A stretch of DNA of 10,697 bases, taken from the NCBI GenBank assembly GCA_035529015.1, contig DATKXP010000428.1, positions 1 to 10,697 on the forward strand. Direction: 5' to 3'. How positions within the stretch are numbered: the first letter of the stretch is position 1; each line of letters opens with the position of its first letter. This DNA is from JAUVZF01 sp035529015. GTDB taxonomy: Bacteria > Planctomycetota > Phycisphaerae > FEN-1346. The translations under genes were made by a program, and so were the position numbers. The notes below the pieces were generated by a model. It saw only the letters and a program-made list of their open reading frames with translations, searched no databases and was not told where the DNA came from. Positions 1 through 8,100 of this stretch are shown one piece after another.

Positions 1-2251
1 TTCGCGTCCCGAACAGGCACAGTCCGCCCCACAGGGTTGGCGGTGAATCGATCCGGCCGTCGGCGACGAACGTCCAGGCCGGCTCGCCGTCCACTGCCGA
101 CAGGGCGTGCAGGGCATGGCGGTCCGTCTCGGCGACAACGACCATGCCGCCCGCCGCGACCGGCGCCGTGATGGGCGGCGAGAGCTTCCTCGTCCACGCG
201 ACGTCCGGCTTGAGCGGCGCGGGCAGATCCTGGTAGCCGCTTCGGCGGACGTCTCGGCGGTAGGTCGGCCATCCGGTCGTGGAGGAACCGGACTTGAGAT
301 TCGAGATTTCATCATAGGCCGGGCCCTTTTCGAGTGGCGCCGGGCCTTCTCCAGCGGAGGACCGCGGAGAAAGGGCATTGAGTCCGATGAGCAACTCCTC
401 GGGCTGGCATGCGCAGGAATGCTGCGGCGCGTAGACAAGGCCGTTGGCGGGCATGATGCCGTACTGGCAGCCTCCCCGCACCCACGAGTGCCCTCTGACG
501 GCTCCGGTGGCGGGGTCGATGAACTGGATGCCGCCGCGGCCCACCATCAGCCATCGAACGGTCGCCTTGTTCCGGTAACAGCGATGGTGCCCCCACGCCT
601 TCTGCGGTGGTATCGTGGCGGTGATCTCGCCGGTTTTCAGGTCGCGCCCCTGCGTGAAGCCGGGGTCGCTGCCGCCGCGCAGGTTGCCGACCCACACCAC
701 GCCGTCAATCACGAAAACGTCCAGCGGGACGTTGTAATTCTCGAAGCAGGGCGCGCGCCAGAGTTCCTTGCCGTCATCGAGAGCGAATGCGACCATCTCT
801 GCGTCCTGTCTTTCGTCCCGGCCTCCGCTGGAGACGACCCACTTGCTGCCCTGGGCCGGCGGGGATTTGTCCGCATTGTCCTTGGCCGCGCGGTCCACGG
901 TCAGCACAACGCCGTCGTGGATGACCAGGGTGGGTGTGGACCAGGACAGCCGGCTCGTCGCGACCGGGCGCTTGCCGCGCCACAACTCTTTGCCTGCGAT
1001 GGCATCGAGACAGACCACGTGCGAGACGGTCTGAAGGCAGGCCCTTCCATCGTCAACCGCCATGGTCGTGGGCAAGACCTCGCCGGAAGACTCGAATCCA
1101 CGCTTCCAGAGCAACTCGCCGGAGCCGGTCTCTATCGCGACGATCCGTTGGGTGCCGTACATGGGGAACGCCTTGCGCGGTAAGCGCTGCCAGATTCCCA
1201 TCTCTGGGGAGGTTCCGAGGAATTCCCGGTTGATGCGATCTCTTCGCTCGTCGTGTTGGGCGGCGGTCATGTCGTCGGCGAGCACATAGAGCACCCCGCC
1301 CGTCAGAAGCAGTTCGCGGGCACCGTCGGTGCCGGCAAGGGTCGTGAACGGCTTTCCGGTCGGGGCATCGAGGACCGTAACCGGCTGTCCGTAACCGAGT
1401 GAGACGTAGACCCGGTCACCGCTTGCCACCATGAGCCGGCCGATCTCGGGCGGACCGCTGCGAAACCCCCGAAGGTGGGATTCCCAGTTCGTTATGGGGT
1501 GCTTCCATAGCAGCACGCCGCTGAAGGCGTCCCTGGCCACCAGATTCCATTGGGGCGGCAGGTAGACCGAACTGATAGGTCCCTCGTCGATGATGGTGAA
1601 GATGCGTCCGCCGGCCGTGACCATCGCGCTGAGGCTGGCGAAGTGCTCGTGGCTCCTGGCATACCTGGGACCGCATGTCCAGCGCAGGCCCTGCGGCGGA
1701 TCGACCACCGTGTCCTTCGAGACGGCGTTGTTGGAGGCGTCGTGGAGGTAGTGGGTCCACTCGTCCAGTTCCGCGGGCCAGGGCTTGCGGGTGATCTCGA
1801 CCCTCGCCTGGCGGGCGTCCGCCACGACGCCCCGGGGGGCGAGCACTCGCATCATCTCGTCCTTCGAGACGTGGGCCTGGTTCCCCGACACGACAATCAC
1901 GTTGACCAGGTTGTCCACGTAGGGCAATTGCGAGCCCTGAAGATGGGACACGGTAACGGGTCCGTAGAGCCCCTTCTCGTGCAGGTACGTCCTGGCATGC
2001 GCGACCTTCCCGGCGTCGGGATCGAGGCCGTGGACGAGGAAACGGTCGCTCGGCCGCAGCGCCGCCGTCAGCCGTGCATCGCCGCAGCCGAGGTGCACGA
2101 CCAGTCCGCCGCTGACGCCCGCGCCCTTGAGGATGTCCCGGGCCTGCTCCCGGGCGGTCGGGCCCGAGGCGGCCTGGCCAAGCGGCGGGATCAGACCCGC
2201 CAGGAAGATAACGCACCCCAGCCCCGCCACGCGCTGAATCTGTCCAGACAC
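1..2251 (-). CDS. Exported methyltransferase-like / PQQ-like beta-propeller fusion protein, 3' end cut by window edge
   Basis: I read 750 stop-free codons from GTG at 2251 down to the window edge. Residues about 1-29 look like a signal peptide (Arg7, hydrophobic VAGLGCVIFLAGL, then GQAA). Residues about 35-150 resemble a class I SAM methyltransferase (VVHLGCGDARL at 51-61, GLDPD at 75-79, LPYVDNLVNVIVVSG near 109-123). Propeller repeats follow, with docking motifs such as DAFSGVLLW, ETGSGELLW and DAIAGKELW. A linker near residue 646 leads to the second half, opening GWPTYRRDVRRSGY. The sequence stops at LFGTR; by comparison with the paralogue at 5106-8345 about 330-360 residues are missing. 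The GTG start is supported by the Shine-Dalgarno AGGAAGGGAG seven bases upstream, by an in-frame TGA further upstream with no ATG in between, and by gap-free N-terminal alignment with that paralogue: VHxGC falls at the same residue numbers in both. A 30-residue insertion lies near 790-905. Substrate and role are unknown; PQQ binding is not shown. Confidence 0.9.
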   Translation of the reverse strand, partial: MSGQIQRVAGLGCVIFLAGLIPPLGQAASGPTAREQARDILKGAGVSGGLVVHLGCGDARLTAALRPSDRFLVHGLDPDAGKVAHARTYLHEKGLYGPVTVSHLQGSQLPYVDNLVNVIVVSGNQAHVSKDEMMRVLAPRGVVADARQARVEITRKPWPAELDEWTHYLHDASNNAVSKDTVVDPPQGLRWTCGPRYARSHEHFASLSAMVTAGGRIFTIIDEGPISSVYLPPQWNLVARDAFSGVLLWKHPITNWESHLRGFRSGPPEIGRLMVASGDRVYVSLGYGQPVTVLDAPTGKPFTTLAGTDGARELLLTGGVLYVLADDMTAAQHDERRDRINREFLGTSPEMGIWQRLPRKAFPMYGTQRIVAIETGSGELLWKRGFESSGEVLPTTMAVDDGRACLQTVSHVVCLDAIAGKELWRGKRPVATSRLSWSTPTLVIHDGVVLTVDRAAKDNADKSPPAQGSKWVVSSGGRDERQDAEMVAFALDDGKELWRAPCFENYNVPLDVFVIDGVVWVGNLRGGSDPGFTQGRDLKTGEITATIPPQKAWGHHRCYRNKATVRWLMVGRGGIQFIDPATGAVRGHSWVRGGCQYGIMPANGLVYAPQHSCACQPEELLIGLNALSPRSSAGEGPAPLEKGPAYDEISNLKSGSSTTGWPTYRRDVRRSGYQDLPAPLKPDVAWTRKLSPPITAPVAAGGMVVVAETDRHALHALSAVDGEPAWTFVADGRIDSPPTLWGGLCLFGTR
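293..312 (-). repeat. Short AAATCT-type dispersed repeat inside a coding linker (gene 1-2251)
   Basis: Minus strand ATGAAATCTCGAATCTCAAG encodes part of DEISNLKS between the propeller halves. It is locally AT-richer than the surrounding GC-rich gene and resembles the longer copy at 9811-9845. I recall EISNLKS-type peptides as common repeat-derived filler in planctomycete and related genomes; no search was run. Confidence 0.55.
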
Positions 2252-2258
2252 CAGTGGT

Positions 2259-2268
2259 CTCCCTTCCT
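2259..2268 (-). promoter_or_regulatory. Ribosome binding site deciding the GTG start at 2251
   Basis: On the minus strand AGGAAGGGAG lies seven bases before GTG. It is the best Shine-Dalgarno match in the gap, and it fixes a non-ATG start for the gene at 1-2251. Confidence 0.7.
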
Positions 2269-2281
2269 CAGGCGTGCGGCG

Positions 2282-2311
2282 GTTATACCGTCAAGGTCGC
2301 GCGGGTGTCAC
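2282..2311 (-). promoter_or_regulatory. Candidate sigma70-type promoter for the gene starting at 2251
   Basis: Minus strand: GTGACA at 2311-2306 (5 of 6 to TTGACA), an 18-base spacer, then TATAAC at 2287-2282 (5 of 6 to TATAAT). Transcription would start near 2275, giving a leader of about 25 bases that still holds the Shine-Dalgarno site. It lies wholly inside the 118-bp gap after the stop of the preceding gene (2370). This is a consensus match by eye only; no promoter rules specific to this organism are known to me. Confidence 0.4.
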
Positions 2312-2369
2312 GCGTTCGCCACGGGCCGATCTGTCGTGCCTCGACGCCTGGGGGCACACCTGAGCTCTT

Positions 2370-4943
2370 CTATGGCTGCTTTGTCAACTTCGCGGCACCC
2401 CATGGCGATAGCGCGGTGGGCGACTCGGCCTCCTGTCCATAGAGCAGACACGCCTGCAGGCCGCCACCGTTTGTCGTCTGGAAGATGCGGCCGTTTGACG
2501 CGAACGCGCCGACGCACACCAGCACGTCCAGGGCCGGGCCGCAGTGAATCGGCTTGCCGCCCGCCGACAGGTCGAACAGCGTCAGGTTCGGCCCCAGCAG
2601 GTACGGCTCCGACAGGGTGAACCGGGTGCACCGGTACCCCGGAACGAGCGTTGAGAGGATCTTGCCGGTCCCCTTGTCGATCAGGTAACCGTGCTTGTAC
2701 TGGGCGTGGGTGAACAGGAACCGTTCGCCCACCGTCACGACGTGGATCGCGCGGTCGAGCGGGTCGGATTTCCAGACCAGGGAACCGTCTCGTGCGTCGA
2801 GGCACCAGACGCGGTTCACCTTGCCGTCCACGGGATTGTACCCGCCCAGGTACAGGCGACCGTTTTCGCCGGAGATCGTGCATCCGGCGTGCACGGCGTA
2901 ATCCGTGGTCGTCCAGAGGACGCGGCCGGTCCTCGGCTCGATGGCGGCGGTGATCCCCAACGGCCCTTTGCCGCCGAAGTAGCAGGAGTAGTACAGCGTG
3001 CCGTCCATCAGGCACATTCCGGCGTCGTCGCCGCCCGACCCGAACTCGGAGAAGTCGCGGGTCCACACCTCCCGGCCCGACTCCAAATCCCAGGCGCGGA
3101 CCAGGGGCTTGTGATCCTTCGGAAAGCCGAACGTGCTCTGGTGCTCGAACAGCCACGTCTTGGCCGTGTACCTGCCGGTCCCGAACTGATAGATGGCCAG
3201 ACCGTTGTGCACGATGGGCGGCTGTTGCCTGTTCCAGGAGGGCGAGCCGGAGAACGGGGCCTCCCAGAGCAGCCTTCCGGTGGCGGCGTCGAGACATCGC
3301 AGCCGGCACGTCTTGAGCCCGGCCTGCGGCAAGAGCAAGCGGCCGTCGTGATAGGCGGGACTCGTGTAGGAGACGTGGACGCCCGGGAAGTACCGCCGCC
3401 ACAGCAGCCGCCCCGTCTCCTGTTCGACGGCGAAGACCTGCCCTTCGGCCGTATGGGTGTACATCCGCCCCCCGCCGCAGACGCTGAAGTGCTTCACGGT
3501 GCCCTTGTATCGGCGGACCCACTTCAGCCGCAGCGGCGGCCGGATGCCTTGAGGTTTGGAGTTCGTGTTCGCCTGGTCCCCAAAACTGGTGTGCCAGTCG
3601 TGCTCAGCCCCGGCCAGTCTGCTCGCGAGTGGGCTGCGGATCTCGTGCAGGCCAAGATCCCGCGACGGAAGTTCTGCCTTGCCGCCCGGACCCAGGGCGT
3701 ACAGGTACCCGTCCTCGCACCCGAAGTAGACGCGCCCGTCGCACACGGCCGCGGGCGCCGAGATGGCCTTGCCGAACGCCGTTGCGAACGACCATGGCTG
3801 CCCGGCCCCCGAGAGCGGCACGACGTGCAGCCTGCCGTCGAGTCCGCCGAAGACGGCATGGTCCCGCAGCAGGACGGGCGACGCGATCGACGGATGGCCG
3901 CCGAGCGCCTCGGTCTTATGGTCGGGCGTATGGCGGCACAGGGCCAGGCCGTCCTGCGGCCGGCAGCGGTACACGTCGCGGCCGCGCAGGCTGACCGAGC
4001 AGAAACTCAGCAGCCCCGGCCCGCTGTAACTCGTCTGCGTGCCGCGAACGTAGTCGGCCTCCACCTTCCCGTCGCTACGCCGGAGGACTTCAACGTTGCC
4101 TTCGTTGTCGCGACGCGTCCACTGCCGGTACACGGCGCCGGACTCGTCGAGGCTCAGGCCGAGCGTGGCGGGGGCCTCGCGTTGGCTGCTCGTGTAGGCG
4201 GCGCGCAGGTCCGCCCGGTCGCCGAGGTCCTGGAGCCAGCAGATCGTCCCGCCGGCGGGAACCACGACCGTCTGGCCGGCCAGGGCCACGTTCCGGGTGC
4301 AGCAGAACTGCTCGCGCCAGCCGGCCCGGCCGCGAACGGCGAGCCAGTCCGTGCCGCTCCAGCGGTCTTCCTGGAAAGCCAGCCGCTCATGCACGAAGTC
4401 CCACGTCCAGCAGACCGTGCCGTCGGGTTCCAGGGCGTAGACGCGGGAGCCGAGCGTGGCGACGTACACGCGGCCGTTGCCGACAACCGGCGCACTGAAG
4501 ATCGGGTCGCCCGTGTCGATCTTGCGGACCAGCCGCCCGTCCCGGGCGTCGAGCACGTAGTAGGCGCCGGCCATCGTGCCGAAGTGGACGTACCCTCCTG
4601 CCACGGCGGGCGAGGAGACGTTGTTGCAGTTGGCCTGGCCTCCTGCCGTCTGAACCTTCCACACGGGCTCCAGGCCGGCGGCACGGAAGCACCAGGCCGT
4701 GCCGGAGCCGTCAACCACGTACACGCGCCCATCGGCGACGGCCGGCGCCGTGAAGACGGCGTCGGACAGCGGCGCAGCCGCCACGAGCCCAAGCGGTGGG
4801 ACGACGTGCCTGTCCGCGACGTTGCCCGAGTGCCGGCTGTCGTATTTCAGTTGCGGCCAGTTCTCATCACCTCGGATGCCGGTCGCAGCGGCCATGAATG
4901 CGACGGCTGCCAACGCGGTGCTGACTGCTCTGCCGATGACCAT
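2370..4943 (-). CDS. Exported double beta-propeller protein (PQQ-like / BamB-like repeats)
   Basis: The protein is 857 residues and ends KLTKQP-TAG. ATG 4943 is chosen over the in-frame ATG at 4985 because GGGGAG lies five bases upstream and a signal peptide then begins at residue 1 (MVIGRAVSTALAAVAFMAAA, then TGIRGDE). The mature chain has two halves. The first opens NWPQLKYDSRHSG, the second opens near residue 450 with DWHTSFGDQANTNS and then PPLRLKWVRRY. Both carry repeated propeller strands with docking motifs such as LDARDGRL, VEQETGRLLW, LDAATGRLLW, WDLESGREVW, IEPRTGRVLW and LDARDGSLVW. The repeats suggest a periplasmic or cell-surface scaffold or binding protein; BamB-like and quinoprotein-like propellers share this repeat. 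Unlike its neighbours it has no methyltransferase-like domain, no HHRC motif and no MPANGL/Cys motif. A vicinal Cys pair (C214-C215) recalls quinoprotein dehydrogenases, but no catalytic set was recognised. Substrate unknown. Confidence 0.9.
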   Translation of the reverse strand: MVIGRAVSTALAAVAFMAAATGIRGDENWPQLKYDSRHSGNVADRHVVPPLGLVAAAPLSDAVFTAPAVADGRVYVVDGSGTAWCFRAAGLEPVWKVQTAGGQANCNNVSSPAVAGGYVHFGTMAGAYYVLDARDGRLVRKIDTGDPIFSAPVVGNGRVYVATLGSRVYALEPDGTVCWTWDFVHERLAFQEDRWSGTDWLAVRGRAGWREQFCCTRNVALAGQTVVVPAGGTICWLQDLGDRADLRAAYTSSQREAPATLGLSLDESGAVYRQWTRRDNEGNVEVLRRSDGKVEADYVRGTQTSYSGPGLLSFCSVSLRGRDVYRCRPQDGLALCRHTPDHKTEALGGHPSIASPVLLRDHAVFGGLDGRLHVVPLSGAGQPWSFATAFGKAISAPAAVCDGRVYFGCEDGYLYALGPGGKAELPSRDLGLHEIRSPLASRLAGAEHDWHTSFGDQANTNSKPQGIRPPLRLKWVRRYKGTVKHFSVCGGGRMYTHTAEGQVFAVEQETGRLLWRRYFPGVHVSYTSPAYHDGRLLLPQAGLKTCRLRCLDAATGRLLWEAPFSGSPSWNRQQPPIVHNGLAIYQFGTGRYTAKTWLFEHQSTFGFPKDHKPLVRAWDLESGREVWTRDFSEFGSGGDDAGMCLMDGTLYYSCYFGGKGPLGITAAIEPRTGRVLWTTTDYAVHAGCTISGENGRLYLGGYNPVDGKVNRVWCLDARDGSLVWKSDPLDRAIHVVTVGERFLFTHAQYKHGYLIDKGTGKILSTLVPGYRCTRFTLSEPYLLGPNLTLFDLSAGGKPIHCGPALDVLVCVGAFASNGRIFQTTNGGGLQACLLYGQEAESPTALSPWGAAKLTKQP

Positions 4944-4948
4944 GAGTG

Positions 4949-4954
4949 CTCCCC
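4949..4954 (-). promoter_or_regulatory. Ribosome binding site for the gene starting at 4943
   Basis: Minus strand GGGGAG, five bases before ATG 4943. It favours this start over the in-frame ATG 42 bases upstream, which has no comparable site. Confidence 0.6.
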
Positions 4955-4994
4955 GCGTCGAATCCCTCGGATGCCCGGGATGCACGTGCCGTGA

Positions 4995-5045
4995 CTTGCC
5001 CGCTATGGTAACCCGGTCGACCGGGTGCCGACAAGCCTTGCCCGC
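4995..5045 (-). promoter_or_regulatory. Candidate promoter with a 16-bp palindrome in its spacer and flanking direct repeats
   Basis: Minus strand: TTGTCG (5034-5029, 4 of 6), an 18-base spacer, TACCAT (5010-5005, 4 of 6). The spacer contains the perfect palindrome ACCCGGTCGACCGGGT (5011-5026). The 9-mer GCGGGCAAG occurs twice, at 5045-5037 just before the -35-like box and at 5003-4995 just after the -10-like box, 42 bases apart (about four helical turns). The layout resembles an operator placed between promoter boxes, but the boxes are only moderate matches. The palindrome could instead be chance in GC-rich DNA. It lies in the 162-bp gap upstream of the gene starting at 4943. Confidence 0.35.
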
Positions 5046-5105
5046 GAGTGGAATCGGACTCCTGTCCGTTTCAGAATGGACTGCCAGGAAAGCCGGGTGG
5101 CGTTC

Positions 5106-8100
5106 CTACCTTGTAGCGGTGGGTTTGCCGCCAAGGCAGATAACGGAGCCGTCTTCCAGGGGAACGTACAGCCGGCCTTCGGCGGCGGACATGCCGTCGA
5201 ACACCGGCAGGCCCGGAAGATTATGCTCGGCGATGGTCTTGCCGTCGGCAATGGAGATGACCCGCACCAGGTTGCCCATCTTTCCTTCATAGGCTTCGTG
5301 CGAGACCACCCAGTCCCCCTTGGCTCCGGTAACGATCAGGCGCTTGTCCTTGCCCTCTCCGGCCAGCACCATGCCGCGCACCTGTATGTCGCCAGAGGTT
5401 GCCCACTCGTAGTTTTTCCCTGCTGATGCGCCCGGCTTCCCGTTTCCTTTCGTGCTGCGCCTGGTTTTCGGCGCGGCGGCTTTGGTTTCAGCGGTGGGGG
5501 GCGCCGCGCCGTCACCGGTTCTTGCTGCAGCAAAGAAGACTTCCTTCTCGCCGGTCACATACATCTGATGCCCGGCCCCGGGCGAGGGTGGATACCGGTC
5601 GCGGCCGAAGCCGTATATGCGATCCTTGTCAATCGACATGATGCGGCCCGTGGGCCTGACGTTCCCGGTTCGCGCCCAGCCCTGCGCGCCGGAGACGTAA
5701 ACCCGGCCATAGATCCAGTAGGTGCGCCGGAACCAGGATGTGTCCATGAAACCCGTCGGGGAGAACAGGTGATCGATGTTCTGCTCGATGCTTTTGCCGT
5801 TCCTGTCAAACGCCCAGTGCCGCATGAAGACATGATCGCCATCGCAGGACAGCACGTCGTTCTTGGCCCCTTCCATGTCCAGGCGCGCCGTCATGGACGA
5901 GGTGATCGGCGGCTGCTCGTCGTCCGGCCCCAGGGAATCGACCCGGGTCACGGACAGCACTTCGCCCGTGCGCGGATTCAGCCGGTAGACCAGAAGACCG
6001 CCATCCAGGTACGACGAACGACCGGCACAGAACCAGAGGACATCGTCCTGTATCAGCACGCTCCCGTGCACGGGCCATACCGATTCCACCTGGTCATAGA
6101 CAACGGATCGACGATCAGTCGCCGCCGCCCGGAATCGCCAGACAAGCTCGCCCTTGTCTGCCGTGAGGCAATACACGTATCCGTCACGCGACCCGAAGAT
6201 GACCGTGCCCCGGCAAACCGTCGGAGCGGAATCCACCCGGCCGCCCGCCGTGTAGTTCCACAGTTCTCTTCCATTTGCCACATCCAATGCATGGACCGTG
6301 TGATCATCAACCGATGCCACGAAGAGTCTTCCGTCGGCAATGACGCATTGACTGAGGTTCCCGCCGATATCCGTACGCCACACCTCCTTCACCGCCACGG
6401 GAACGGAGACCTTCGTCGTCCCGCTCCGCGCCGCATCGCCCCGGTATGTCGCCCACTCGCCGGCAGCGGGCTTGTCTGCCGCAGCCTTGGCGAAGGCGGG
6501 TCCCTTCTCGAGTCTATCCGACTGACCCCCTACCGCTGAACTCTTCCTCTTGCCTGCCACCGCCCAGAATCCGGTCAGTTTTCCCTGGGTGTAGCACGCG
6601 CAGGGATGTGGCGGCGTATAGAGCAGGCCGTTGGCCGGCATGAATCCGTAGACGCAGGCGCCGCGGATCCAACTGTCGTGGGTCGATTTCCCGGTGTCCA
6701 CGTCAAAGAATTCAATGCCTGGAAAACTGGTCACGATATACCTGCCCGAGGCACGCGGTACGTGACATCGGTGGTGCATGATGGCATACCCGTGATTGCT
6801 GGAGACAGGAATCTGTTTGAGGGCCTCGCCCGTCCGGAGGTCATATCCGGTATAGGTACGGTTGATTGCATTCCGGTTGCTGCCCGGCCGATAGGGCTCG
6901 CCCCCGGTGTTGACGTCCCAGATCAGGTTCTTGACGATGAAGATGCCCGCGGGCGCCTGGTATCCGGCGGTTGCGCAGGGGGCCGACCACATTTCACTGC
7001 CTGTTTTCACATCCCGAGCCGTCAGTTTGCCGCCAAGCGCCACATAGACGATACCCTTGTGAACGAGAAGCGTGGGACTGTGCGCGGTGCTTGATCCGAC
7101 GGCTTTGGGCGCGACTCTTCTTGCCCACAAGGTCTTGCCGTTTGTCATCTCCGCACAGACCAGTTGGTCGCCGCTCAGAAAGAGTATCTTGCCGGCATCG
7201 ACGGCAGTGGTAAGGGGGACCACAGGGCCCGGCGACGTCTTCCAGGCGGTCTTGCCGGTGGCGGTGTCGATGAGCGTTACCAATCGGCTGCCGGTGAGGT
7301 CAATGGCCTTTTCCTCAAGCACAAAGCCGGGACGCCCCGCGGGCAGGCGTCCCTGGTATGGCCTGACGCCCTGCCCAACGTGCGAGACAACAATCAGTTT
7401 TCCGCCTGAGTACAGCAGTTCCTCTGCATGTGCCGTGTCCTTGAAGGTCGCCAACACCTTGCCCGTGGCCGCATCGAGTTCGCTGACCGGCGCGTCGAGG
7501 GCGAGGGTGACGTAGACTCTGTCTCTTGTGGCCACCAGCCGACGAGGCAACTGCACCGGGCCGCTTTTCAAGGGGAACAGGCCGGCATGCCACTGGTCGA
7601 TCGGAATCTTCCAGAGGAGAACGCCACTGAACGCGTCCCGAGCCGACAGGAACCATCTTGCGGGCAGGTAGAGCGAAGCGGTCGGTCCTTCGTCCATGAT
7701 GGAGAACACCCGTCCACCGGCGGACACGACAGCACTCACGCTCGACATGTTCTCATGGCTTCGGCCGTACTCGGGTCCAGCCTTCCACTGCATGCTCCGC
7801 GGGCGGCTGACGGCCGTGTCGTTCCCGGTGCCGATACCAGTGGCGTCGTACATATGGTGGGACCAGTCGTCGATCTCCGGAGGGACCTTCTTGACGGTCA
7901 TTTTGCCGTCAACAATCGCGACGCCCCTCGGCGCCAGCACCCTTTCGATCTCGGAATGCGGTGGGCGGAACACGGAACCTGAGATTACAAGCAGGTTCAC
8001 GAGATTATCGACATACGGAAGAGAGCCCCCGTCCCACGTGGCCACCGACACCTTGCCGTACAGCCCCTTCGACCGGATGTAGTCCCGGGCGGCGGAGAGC

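Noticed and set aside
107..1183. 358-residue open frame on the plus strand
   Set aside because: Antisense to the well-supported gene at 1-2251, with low-information composition.
4944..4985. 14-residue upstream extension (ATG 4985) of the double-propeller gene
   Set aside because: No Shine-Dalgarno before 4985, while GGGGAG precedes 4943 and the signal peptide starts there.
2691..4994. 767-residue open frame on the plus strand
   Set aside because: It is antisense to the propeller gene at 2370-4943, which has a signal peptide, a ribosome binding site and clear repeats. The plus-strand protein is rich in Arg, Ala, Gly and Val with no recognisable domain, as expected of a shadow frame in GC-rich DNA.
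5055..5068. CGGAC-TCCT-GTCCG hairpin after the stop at 5106, as a terminator
   Set aside because: The stem is only five base pairs and no T run follows it on the minus strand.
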